In this document: one piece after another, positions 1-7,257 of the stretch
Position numbering within the stretch: the first letter of the stretch is position 1
How the letters are laid out: every line of letters begins with the position of its first letter
Assembly (NCBI GenBank): GCA_903915155.1
Contig: CAIWRU010000148.1
Location: forward strand, 1-49,199
Direction of reading: 5' to 3'
DNA length: 49,199 nucleotides
Source of the DNA: an uncultured Mucilaginibacter sp.
GTDB lineage: Bacteria; Bacteroidota; Bacteroidia; Sphingobacteriales; Sphingobacteriaceae
Translations under genes and position numbers: made by a program
The notes under the pieces: model-generated
What the model was told of the DNA's origin: nothing
Database searches by the model: none
Seen by the model: only the letters and a program-made list of their open reading frames with translations

Positions 1-1
1 C

Positions 2-1009
2 GATAAAATGGAAGTAGAATTGGAAAATCCTTACATCCTTATCTACGACAAAAAAATATCTTCAATGAAGGAATTGCTTCCTATCCTTGAAAAACAAGTA
101 CAAACCGGCAAACCACTTTTAATTATTGCTGAAGACCTTGATGGCGAAGCATTAGCTACATTGGTAGTTAACAAGATTCGTGGCTCACTGAAAGTTGCTG
201 CCGTTAAAGCACCAGGTTTTGGCGACCGTCGTAAAGCTATGTTGGAAGATATCGCTATCCTTACAGGCGGTACCGTTATTTCAGAAGAAAGAGGCTTTAA
301 ATTAGAAAGTGCTGACCTTTCAATGTTAGGCCAGGCCGAAAAGATCTCTATCGATAAAGATAACACAACCATTATTAATGGTAACGGCGATTCTGAAACT
401 ATTAAAGGAAGAGTAAGTGAAATAAGGGTTCAAATAGAGAATACTACTTCTGATTACGATAAAGAAAAATTACAGGAACGTTTAGCTAAACTTTCAGGTG
501 GTGTAGCAGTGCTATACATTGGTGCAGCTTCGGAAGTTGAAATGAAAGAAAAGAAAGACCGTGTTGACGACGCTTTACACGCAACCCGTGCCGCTGTTGA
601 AGAAGGCATAGTTGCTGGTGGTGGCGTTGCTTTCATCCGTGCGGTTGAAGCTTTGGTTGACCTTAAAGGCGATAACGAAGATGAGAACACTGGTATCCAG
701 ATCATCCGTCGCGCTATCGAAGAGCCATTGCGCCAGATATGCGAGAACGCAGGTATCGAAGGTTCGATCGTGGTTCAAAAAGTTAAAGAAGGCAAAGCCG
801 ACTTTGGTTACAATGCACGTACCGATAAATATGAGAACCTGATAAAAGCAGGCGTTATCGATCCTACTAAAGTAGGCCGTGTAGCGTTGGAAAATGCAGC
901 TTCAATTGCAGCCATGCTGTTAACAACTGAATGCGTATTGGCCGATGATCCGGAAGATGCACCTGCTGGCCCACCAATGGGTGGCGGCGGCATGGGCGGT
1001 ATGATGTAA
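2..1009 (+). CDS. groL: Chaperonin GroEL, 3' part (5' end outside window)
   Basis: This is the C-terminal 335 residues of the 60-kDa chaperonin that folds proteins in an ATP-driven double ring with GroES in the cytoplasm. The reading frame is open to the left edge and starts mid-protein ([20 protein letters not shown] is apical-domain sequence), so the Met at position 8 is internal. Visible family features are the apical segment with [17 protein letters not shown], the intermediate-domain return [20 protein letters not shown], the equatorial segment [17 protein letters not shown], and the Gly/Met-rich tail GGGGMGGMM. The family is about 545 residues, so roughly the first 210 are missing because of the window boundary, not a gene defect. 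groES would be expected just upstream. A composite terminator repeat follows the stop at once. Identification is certain. Confidence 0.98.
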   Translation, partial: DKMEVELENPYILIYDKKISSMKELLPILEKQVQTGKPLLIIAEDLDGEALATLVVNKIRGSLKVAAVKAPGFGDRRKAMLEDIAILTGGTVISEERGFKLESADLSMLGQAEKISIDKDNTTIINGNGDSETIKGRVSEIRVQIENTTSDYDKEKLQERLAKLSGGVAVLYIGAASEVEMKEKKDRVDDALHATRAAVEEGIVAGGGVAFIRAVEALVDLKGDNEDENTGIQIIRRAIEEPLRQICENAGIEGSIVVQKVKEGKADFGYNARTDKYENLIKAGVIDPTKVGRVALENAASIAAMLLTTECVLADDPEDAPAGPPMGGGGMGGMM

Positions 1010-1142
1010 GCCTCACCCCAAACCCCTCTCCGGTAGAGAGGGGCTTAAAAATAAATTGTAAAGCCCTTTTCTTAATTGAGAAGGGCTTTACATTTTATAT
1101 GATTTTAAAGTCTCCCCTACCGGGGGAGATTTAGAGGGGGCT
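1010..1142. repeat. Stop-adjacent GC-rich composite repeat with terminator core
   Basis: This repeat starts directly after the groL stop. The left arm (1012-1045) holds CCCCTCTCCGGTAGAGAGGGG. The right arm (1107-1142) holds CTCCCCTACCGGGGGAG followed by ATTTAGAGGGGGCTG. Between them lies a perfect 11-bp hairpin, GTAAAGCCCTT/AAGGGCTTTAC at 1058-1091, extended by three inner pairs, which should end groL transcription. The same architecture recurs at 14379-14466 and 20989-21116, with shorter relatives elsewhere in the window. Confidence 0.8.
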
Positions 1143-1213
1143 GTCTATTTTTTTAGACAAGGTTTTTTTGTTTGCTACTGTATCGAAAGTCATAACAATG
1201 TAAGCGGACAGTC

Positions 1214-1243
1214 ATTAGTTAATCAAATGATTGATTAACTAAT
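1214..1243. promoter_or_regulatory. Perfect 13-bp palindrome, possible operator
   Basis: ATTAGTTAATCAA (1214-1226) and TTGATTAACTAAT (1231-1243) are perfect inverted repeats around a 4-nt ATGA centre. It is AT-rich, has no T-tract and is not at a gene end, so it looks more like a dimeric protein-binding site than a terminator. It lies 21 bp upstream of a TAAATTTG promoter element. The rest of the 1143-1457 gap shows only the small reading frame described below. Confidence 0.35.
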
Positions 1244-1263
1244 TCAAAGCGTGGTTTTGTGTG

Positions 1264-1271
1264 TAAATTTG
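1264..1271 (+). promoter_or_regulatory. Bacteroidota -7 element TAAATTTG
   Basis: TAAATTTG matches the TAnnTTTG -7 consensus of the Bacteroidota primary sigma factor. No convincing -33 TTTG is seen at the right distance. It would drive the small reading frame at 1327 and perhaps the MscS gene. Confidence 0.4.
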
Positions 1272-1326
1272 AATAACATTTCTGATACACCAAGTTTCAG
1301 GCATGGCATTTGAATAAAACACAACA

Positions 1327-1428
1327 ATGAAAAATCTACAAGCAAAAACAAGACACTTTCAATCAGCAATGGTTGAATGGTTATTTTTTAAAGGCCCCGA
1401 GCTTTTTATATCTATCTACGGCAAATAA
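1327..1428 (+). CDS. Possible small protein, 33 aa
   Basis: An ATG opens a 33-codon frame (MKNLQAKTRHFQSAM, then VEWLFFKGPELFISIYGK) ending in TAA. The N-terminal half is basic and polar and the C-terminal half is hydrophobic/aromatic. I do not recognise a family. In its favour are the upstream -7 element and palindrome, and its place in an otherwise empty 450-bp gap. Against it are its shortness and the lack of any homology evidence. It ends 29 bp before the MscS start, so it could also be a leader peptide for that gene. Confidence 0.25.
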   Translation: MKNLQAKTRHFQSAMVEWLFFKGPELFISIYGK

Positions 1429-1457
1429 TAAATTCTTATTAACTTCGTCCCATACTT

Positions 1458-2246
1458 ATGGAGCTAACGAAGTTTTATCATCAGGCGTACGATAGCATAA
1501 TCAAAATCGCGCCTAATTTCATTATAGGATTAATAATTTTACTCACAGGCCTTTGGCTTATAAAAATACTGCGGACGCGCCTGCGTTTACGTATGAGTAA
1601 AAGGAAGGTACATTCTTCGCTGCAACCCTTTTTTCTAAGCCTTACTGTAACATCATTATATATTTTACTGATAATATTGGTAATGAATATAATAGGCCTG
1701 GAAATGAGTGTATTTACCACTGTTATAGGTGGCTTTACCGTTGCAGTTGGTTTGGCGCTATCGGGTACCTTTCAAAATTTTGCAGGAGGCGTACTGATAC
1801 TATTACTAAAACCTTTCGATCTTGATGATAGTATACAAGCGCAGGGCCAGGAAGGCACGGTAACATCTATACAAATGTTTTATACCGTATTACTTACTGC
1901 CGATAATAAAACCATTATTATACCTAACGGGAAATTATTTAACGAAGTTATAGTCAACATTACGCGCGAAGGCAAACGCCGCCTTGATTTTGAGGTGAAG
2001 CTGGCTTATGCTGCGGATATTGACAAAGCCAAACAAATAATGCTCGACGCTATTAAAACAACCGATGGTTTGTTGCCCGACCCAGCTCCACGCGTGGGCC
2101 TTATAGGATTAGATTCTGATTCCATAAGGTTTACCATAAATGTTTGGCTCGAACCGGCTAATTATTTAAACGCCAAGATAGCCCTGCAGGAAAAAATAAT
2201 AAAAAATCTGGGTGCCGCGGGCATCAGTTTCCCAAAACCGGGTTGA
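1458..2246 (+). CDS. Small-conductance mechanosensitive channel, MscS family
   Basis: A 262-residue inner-membrane channel that opens on membrane tension and releases solutes after osmotic downshock. Three N-terminal membrane helices are visible (about residues 18-35, 57-80 and 84-112). The third is the Gly/Ala-rich pore helix GGFTVAVGLALSGTFQNFAGG, followed by the LLLKPFDLDDSIQAQGQEGTV beta domain and the IPNGKLFNEVIVNIT segment typical of MscS. The C-terminal alpha/beta domain ends at GISFPKPG. Length is close to the 286 aa of E. coli MscS, so this is the minimal form. No gene on either side is in the same operon with confidence; sdaA starts 42 bp downstream on the same strand. Confidence 0.93.
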   Translation: MELTKFYHQAYDSIIKIAPNFIIGLIILLTGLWLIKILRTRLRLRMSKRKVHSSLQPFFLSLTVTSLYILLIILVMNIIGLEMSVFTTVIGGFTVAVGLALSGTFQNFAGGVLILLLKPFDLDDSIQAQGQEGTVTSIQMFYTVLLTADNKTIIIPNGKLFNEVIVNITREGKRRLDFEVKLAYAADIDKAKQIMLDAIKTTDGLLPDPAPRVGLIGLDSDSIRFTINVWLEPANYLNAKIALQEKIIKNLGAAGISFPKPG

Positions 2247-2288
2247 TCCTTTTTTAACCAACTTTAACTGATAATAATTTTTCACCAG

Positions 2289-3716
2289 ATGCAAAGAGAG
2301 CAGATTTCCGTTTTTGACATGTTTAAGATCGGGATAGGTCCGTCAAGTTCGCATACACTTGGTCCGTGGCGTGCTGCGCAGCAATTTTTGCAGGTATTGC
2401 AACGGCAACAGGCCTTGCCATTGGTTGAAGGAATAAGGATATTTTTATATGGTTCACTGGCCAAAACCGGGAAAGGCCACGGTACTGACATAGCCATACT
2501 ACTGGGCTTGAGCGGCGATGACCCTGTAACTTTCGATGTAAACGCTATCGATTCAAAAATTGAGTCGATTAAAACATCGCATAAGCTAATGCTGGCCGGA
2601 ACAGATGAGGTTAACTTTGTGGTTGATGATGACCTGTTGTTCCTGTTTAACGAAAGTTTACCCTATCATCCCAACGCGGTAACCTTCCAGGCGTTGCTAA
2701 TGGGCGATAAAGCCATATCGGCAACCTATTATTCCATAGGTGGTGGTTTTGTAGTTAAAGATGGCGATCAAGGTCAGCAAAAAGGCGAGGTCGACCTACC
2801 GTTCCCAATTGATACCCCAGGCGATCTGCTGCACTGGTGCATGAAAACCGGCCTCAAAATATCAGGGGTGGTAATGGAAAATGAGCTGGCCTGGCGCACC
2901 GAACAGGAAACAAAAGCAGGTGCGCTAAATATTTTCAGGGTGATAAAAGAGTGCGTATACCGCGGCTGCCATACCAAAGGCAATTTGCCCGGCGGCCTTA
3001 ATGTATCGCGCCGCGCCGCAAGCCTAAACCGCAAATTAATAGGGGAGCAGGCCTACAATAATTTTGATGAATGGATAACCGCCATTCGGCAAACGGGCAG
3101 CAGCTTCAAGAATATTTTAGATTGGGTAAGCTGTTTTGCGTTAGCCGTTAATGAGGAAAATGCTTCGTTCGGCCGCGTGGTAACCGCGCCAACCAACGGG
3201 GCAGCAGGCGTTATACCTGCCGTACTCATGTACTACATAGCATTTTGCGATGGCTATACCGATGAACAGATACTTAATTTTATGTTCACCGCATCGGAAG
3301 TAGGCAGTATATTTAAAAAAGGGGCCACTATATCGGCAGCTATGGGCGGCTGCCAGGCCGAAATAGGTGTATCGTCTGCAATGGCTGCTGCTGCGCTTAC
3401 AGAGAATTTAGGTGGTACCCAGCGCCAGGTATTAATGGCTGCCGAAATAGCCATGGAACATCACCTCGGCCTAACCTGCGACCCCATTGGCGGCCTTGTG
3501 CAAATACCTTGTATCGAGCGTAACACCATGGGCGCTATAAAAGCCATAACAGCATCACAACTGGCCCTGCAAAGCAACCCCGAAAACGCTAAAGTAAGTT
3601 TAGATGCCGTAGTGCGTACCATGTGGCAAACCGCCCAGGACATGAACTCCAAATACAAAGAAACATCCGACGGTGGCCTGGCAATAAACATACCTATAAG
3701 TTTGCCTGAGTGTTAA
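2289..3716 (+). CDS. sdaA: L-serine dehydratase, single-chain iron-sulfur type
   Basis: Converts L-serine to pyruvate and ammonia with a [4Fe-4S] cluster. At 475 residues it is the single-chain form (beta plus alpha domains fused). The beta domain opens with [21 protein letters not shown]. The catalytic alpha domain carries the family block [18 protein letters not shown]. Three cysteines, C355 (GGCQAE), C397 (LTCDP) and C408 (QIPCIE), have the 42/11 spacing of the cluster ligands in characterised single-chain enzymes. The stop overlaps by 4 bp with that of the convergent GDSL lipoprotein gene. Together with the SerB fusion in this window it points to active serine turnover, though the two are not linked in an operon. 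Confidence 0.96.
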   Translation: MQREQISVFDMFKIGIGPSSSHTLGPWRAAQQFLQVLQRQQALPLVEGIRIFLYGSLAKTGKGHGTDIAILLGLSGDDPVTFDVNAIDSKIESIKTSHKLMLAGTDEVNFVVDDDLLFLFNESLPYHPNAVTFQALLMGDKAISATYYSIGGGFVVKDGDQGQQKGEVDLPFPIDTPGDLLHWCMKTGLKISGVVMENELAWRTEQETKAGALNIFRVIKECVYRGCHTKGNLPGGLNVSRRAASLNRKLIGEQAYNNFDEWITAIRQTGSSFKNILDWVSCFALAVNEENASFGRVVTAPTNGAAGVIPAVLMYYIAFCDGYTDEQILNFMFTASEVGSIFKKGATISAAMGGCQAEIGVSSAMAAAALTENLGGTQRQVLMAAEIAMEHHLGLTCDPIGGLVQIPCIERNTMGAIKAITASQLALQSNPENAKVSLDAVVRTMWQTAQDMNSKYKETSDGGLAINIPISLPEC

Positions 3717-4423
3717 TGCTTTTTTATTCTTTCAATAACCATCGGCGCCAACTGGTTTACCCACAGAGTGTACATTGTCCCCGAAGGATGCAAACCGTCA
3801 GGTGCAACTAAGCTCAAGTCGTTCGCTGCTTCCCTTGAAATGCCCGTTATATCTAAATAATTAACACCAGCGTTTAAACTTTCTTGTTTATTAATAGCAT
3901 TAAACTGGTCAATCTCGGGGCTTATGAAACTTTGCCTTGATTTTCCAAAAGGCGTTACCCCATAATCGGGTATCGACAATACAAAAACTCTCGTACTGTC
4001 GCCCCCGGCGAAATTTATGGCGGCGTGTAAAAGTTGTATGAAATTGGCGCGATAATGTTCCTGTGTCAGCCCGTCGTATTGGTCGTTTACGCTTATAAGT
4101 AAAGTAACTATCTGGTATTTATTATTGGTGATGTTGCTGTTGGCTATCCCGGCTATCAGGGCATCGGTTGTCCACCCTGTAACAGCAATTATTGTTGGTG
4201 CAGGAACGTTGAACCCGCCCCGGGTTAATGCATGGGCTAACTGGACAGGGTATGATTCCGAAGCAGGAACTGATTGCCCAATGGTATATGAATCGCCTAA
4301 AGCAAGATAATGCTGGGTCGTTGTATCAGGCGAGGCAACAATTTTTGATGCTACTTCAGCAATAGGCTTTTTACACCCGGCAAACATTACCATACTTACC
4401 AATAGCAATTGTAATGTTTTCAT
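3713..4423 (-). CDS. SGNH/GDSL-family hydrolase lipoprotein (copy 1)
   Basis: A 236-residue exported esterase/lipase-like protein. The signal peptide ends in lipobox MFAGC, so it should be lipidated. SGNH blocks are in order: block [12 protein letters not shown] with the nucleophilic Ser, block [14 protein letters not shown] (the Asn of the oxyanion hole), and block V PDGLHPSG with the catalytic Asp and His. The substrate cannot be told. It is last in a four-gene minus-strand operon, 11 bp after a close paralogue (4435-5181) with which it shares long identical stretches such as [18 protein letters not shown] versus [18 protein letters not shown]; this is a tandem duplication. Confidence 0.9.
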   Translation of the reverse strand: MKTLQLLLVSMVMFAGCKKPIAEVASKIVASPDTTTQHYLALGDSYTIGQSVPASESYPVQLAHALTRGGFNVPAPTIIAVTGWTTDALIAGIANSNITNNKYQIVTLLISVNDQYDGLTQEHYRANFIQLLHAAINFAGGDSTRVFVLSIPDYGVTPFGKSRQSFISPEIDQFNAINKQESLNAGVNYLDITGISREAANDLSLVAPDGLHPSGTMYTLWVNQLAPMVIERIKKH

Positions 4424-4434
4424 ACCCTTGCTGA

Positions 4435-5181
4435 TTATTTTTTGGTTAGCCGTGCTTCAACCATGGGCAAAAGCTTCAGAATCCATTGCGTATACATTTT
4501 ACCCGATGGGTGCAGGCCGTCAGGGGCTATTAAACTCAAATCGATAGCAGCCTCGCGCGATATGCCGGTAATATCAAGGTAATTAACGCCTGCATTACCG
4601 CTTTCTTCGCGGTTTATGGCATTAAACGCGTCAATTTCAGGGCCTATTACAGCATCCTGGCCGCCGGCAAAGGGGGTTACCCCATAGTCTGGTATTGATA
4701 ATACAAATACACGGGTTTTATCGCCCCCGGCATAGCTTATGGCGGTATTTAGCAATTGAACAAAATTGGTGCGGTAACTGCTTTGTGTATTCCCCTGAAA
4801 TTGGTCGTTCACGCCTATTAATAAGGTAACAAAGCTGAAATTGTGCTGTAAAGGCGCATGGACATTAATAGCGGTTATCAGGTTAAGAGTTGTCCACCCG
4901 GTAACTGCAATTATTTGCGGGTCGTTGGTGTTGATATATCCTGCTATTCTTAATGAATCAGCAAGCTGGTAAGGAAATGATTGTGCCTGTGGCTCGGCTT
5001 CGCCAACGGTATAGGAATCGCCTAAGGCTAAATAATTTATGGTGTCGTGATACATTGGTTTTACAATAACGGTGGTATCGGGTGTTTTGGTCGTAACAAT
5101 ATTTTTTACAGGCGGCTCTGCCTTTTTAGAGCAGCCAGCAAAAGCTGTTAACGTAATTAAAATAAATTGTAAAGCTCTCAT
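4435..5181 (-). CDS. SGNH/GDSL-family hydrolase lipoprotein (copy 2)
   Basis: A 248-residue paralogue of the following gene. The signal peptide ends in lipobox TAFAGC with a mature Cys-Ser-Lys-Lys start; KK after the Cys does not match the negatively charged surface-export signal described for some Bacteroidota lipoproteins, so it is probably periplasm-facing. Catalytic blocks are [23 protein letters not shown] and PDGLHPSG. Its ATG overlaps the lipB stop by 4 nt (ATGA), so the two are translationally coupled. Why two secreted esterases sit in an operon with a phosphopantetheinyl transferase and LipB is unclear. Confidence 0.9.
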   Translation of the reverse strand: MRALQFILITLTAFAGCSKKAEPPVKNIVTTKTPDTTVIVKPMYHDTINYLALGDSYTVGEAEPQAQSFPYQLADSLRIAGYINTNDPQIIAVTGWTTLNLITAINVHAPLQHNFSFVTLLIGVNDQFQGNTQSSYRTNFVQLLNTAISYAGGDKTRVFVLSIPDYGVTPFAGGQDAVIGPEIDAFNAINREESGNAGVNYLDITGISREAAIDLSLIAPDGLHPSGKMYTQWILKLLPMVEARLTKK

Positions 5182-5921
5182 CCTAATATCTCCATATCAA
5201 ACAATACGGAAATATGGTGCTTTAGGATTTTTTTTACTTCATTAATATCAACTTCCCTGCCTAATTCTTTTTGCAGCGATGTTACAGCCTTATCATCAAT
5301 ACCGCAGGGGATAATGTTTTTAAAATAATCGAGATCGGTATTTATGTTAAAGGCCAGGCCGTGCATGGTTACCCAACGGCTGCAGCGTACGCCCAAAGCG
5401 CATATTTTCCGGGCATTTTCGTTCTCTGAATCAAACCAAACGCCGGTATAGCCGGGGTAGCGGCCGGCCTTTAAACCATAGTCGGCAAGGGTAAGTATTA
5501 CCGCTTCTTCCAGCGTACGCAGGTACAGGTGTATATCGGTAAAAAAATTATCAAGGTCGAGTATGGGGTAGCATACAATTTGCCCCGGTCCGTGATAGGT
5601 AATGTCGCCCCCGCGGTTTATAGGATAGTACGAGGCATTCTTGTCTTTCAGTCCTTGTTCGTCAAGCAATAAATGTTGGGGCTTGCCGCTTTTGCCTAAG
5701 GTATAAACATTTGGGTGTTCGCAAAATATCAAATAGTTGGGGGTAGTATCTTCAATTACTACAGTATTATTTGACACCGCTGCATTGGCTGCAACGGTTT
5801 GCCGGTTGCGTATAACGGTCTTTATGCCAACAGTATCGTTAAATAATTCCTCCTGTTTTTCCCAGGCCTGCTTGTAATCTATTAGTCCCCAGTCTTTAAA
5901 TAATACTTGTTTATTTTTCAT
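5178..5921 (-). CDS. lipB: Lipoyl(octanoyl) transferase LipB
   Basis: Moves octanoyl from octanoyl-ACP to the lipoyl domains of 2-oxoacid dehydrogenases and the glycine cleavage H protein. The 247-residue protein shows RGGDITYHGPGQIVCYPILD, the catalytic-Lys block KICALGVRCSRWVTMHGLAFN and the catalytic-Cys block IIPCGI. Odd point: residues about 34-58 (VIRNRQTVAANAAVSNN and on) form a low-complexity insert between the N-terminal helix and LIFCEHPNVYTLG that short LipBs lack. It overlaps the upstream phosphopantetheinyl transferase gene by 11 nt. The pairing makes sense, because that enzyme produces the holo-ACP that carries the octanoyl group. Confidence 0.95.
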   Translation of the reverse strand: MKNKQVLFKDWGLIDYKQAWEKQEELFNDTVGIKTVIRNRQTVAANAAVSNNTVVIEDTTPNYLIFCEHPNVYTLGKSGKPQHLLLDEQGLKDKNASYYPINRGGDITYHGPGQIVCYPILDLDNFFTDIHLYLRTLEEAVILTLADYGLKAGRYPGYTGVWFDSENENARKICALGVRCSRWVTMHGLAFNINTDLDYFKNIIPCGIDDKAVTSLQKELGREVDINEVKKILKHHISVLFDMEILG

Positions 5922-6564
5922 TAAGTTCTCCTTTCACATAGCCAATCATGTAATCCTCGTACTGCATATACTCAACCTTGTAATTAAGGTCAACATCATC
6001 CTTATGTAAATGTGCTTCTAGTGAGCCTTCAGTCAAAAATTCAAAAGGCGCTATAGATATATTATCAGCAAACGATACTTCTTTTTGCCCGTAGCATTTA
6101 TAAATAGACTCTTTGGCGCACCAGCATACATACAAATGCTGTATTTTATGCTCTTCGTTGATAAAAGCCATTTCGGCGGGGCGCATAAACTTTTCGGCTA
6201 TGCGTTCCACTTTTTCTTTTATCAGCTCAATATCAATACCCACCGTTGCGTTACGGCTCATCATTACCGCCGCATAATCAAATGAATGGCTGAATGATAT
6301 ATGGTAAGGCAAATTCACTAAATAAGGCTTGCCATGGATATCAACCTTGCAATCAATATATTCATCGGTACGCAGCATGGTACGCAGCAGCACGCGTGTG
6401 CCCAGCCAGTGTAAGTGGCGTTTACTTTTGCTTATCTGTTCAAAATAGGCCTTTTCGTGGGCATCGAGCTGTAGTTGTTTGTACAGTTCTGCCGCTTCTT
6501 CCTCAATTTTCCAGAGTGCAAATTCTGTATTATCATCAACCCGGTGCCGGTATACTATAGCCAT
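5911..6564 (-). CDS. 4'-phosphopantetheinyl transferase (Sfp-type)
   Basis: A 217-residue enzyme that attaches the phosphopantetheine arm of CoA to carrier proteins. Motifs seen are the HGKPYL and ISFSHSFDYAAV blocks, the metal-binding VGIDIE and the WCAKESIYKCYG helix, in the order expected for the Sfp/AcpT superfamily. No polyketide or peptide synthetase lies nearby, so the target is probably the fatty-acid ACP. It is first in an operon with lipB and two GDSL lipoproteins. A TAAGTTTG element sits 25 bp upstream of the ATG. Confidence 0.92.
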   Translation of the reverse strand: MAIVYRHRVDDNTEFALWKIEEEAAELYKQLQLDAHEKAYFEQISKSKRHLHWLGTRVLLRTMLRTDEYIDCKVDIHGKPYLVNLPYHISFSHSFDYAAVMMSRNATVGIDIELIKEKVERIAEKFMRPAEMAFINEEHKIQHLYVCWCAKESIYKCYGQKEVSFADNISIAPFEFLTEGSLEAHLHKDDVDLNYKVEYMQYEDYMIGYVKGELNEK

Positions 6565-6589
6565 AAAAGTAAAATTGCAAAAAGGATGG

Positions 6590-6597
6590 CAAACTTA
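6590..6597 (-). promoter_or_regulatory. -7 element TAAGTTTG for the transferase-lipB operon
   Basis: Read on the minus strand, TAAGTTTG matches TAnnTTTG and ends 25 bp before the phosphopantetheinyl transferase ATG. No clear -33 TTTG was identified. Confidence 0.5.
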
Positions 6598-6638
6598 TGT
6601 CAAATAATTATAATTTAGCCATATAACATCTCAATCAA

Positions 6639-7175
6639 ATGATATTATCAGATAAACGCATCCTCGAAGAAATTGATAAAGGTACCATTATTATTGAACC
6701 CTTTAAACGTGAATGTTTAGGCACAAACTCATACGATGTGCATTTAGGGAAACACCTGGCCACTTATCGCGATAGGGTGCTTGATGCCAAGCTGCATAAC
6801 GAGATAGATTATTTTGATATACCCAAAGAGGGATTTACCTTGCAACCAAACACACTATACCTGGGTGTAACGTTGGAATATACCGAAACACATGCCCATG
6901 TGCCTTTTCTTGAGGGAAAATCAAGCACGGGCCGCCTGGGTATTGATATACATGCCACAGCAGGTAAGGGCGATGTAGGCTTCTGCAACACCTGGACGCT
7001 GGAAATTTCATGCGCCCAGCCGGTACGTATTTATGCAGGCATGCCCATAGGCCAGTTGATATATTTTGCCGTTGAAGGAGAGATTGAGGTAATGTACAAT
7101 ACCAAAAATAACGCGAAATACAGCAACCCCACCACGCGCCCTGTTGAGAGCATGATGTGGAAAAACAAGTTCTAA
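6639..7175 (+). CDS. dcd: dCTP deaminase
   Basis: Deaminates dCTP to dUTP, feeding dTMP synthesis. The 178-residue protein shows LGTNSYDVHLG near the N-terminus, the FLEGKSSTGRLGI block (active-site Ser/Arg), IDIHATAGKGDVGFCNTWTLEI with the catalytic Glu, and the C-terminal NNAKYSNPTTRPVES substrate lid. Length matches the homotrimeric Dcd family. It is divergent from the phosphopantetheinyl transferase operon, sharing a 74-bp gap. Confidence 0.95.
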   Translation: MILSDKRILEEIDKGTIIIEPFKRECLGTNSYDVHLGKHLATYRDRVLDAKLHNEIDYFDIPKEGFTLQPNTLYLGVTLEYTETHAHVPFLEGKSSTGRLGIDIHATAGKGDVGFCNTWTLEISCAQPVRIYAGMPIGQLIYFAVEGEIEVMYNTKNNAKYSNPTTRPVESMMWKNKF

Positions 7176-7257
7176 ACCCTTAACCAAGCGCTTGTTTTGG
7201 TAACACTGTTGTTATAAACAAAAAGCTATTGCATTTTTCCTGAAATTAGGCCATAGT

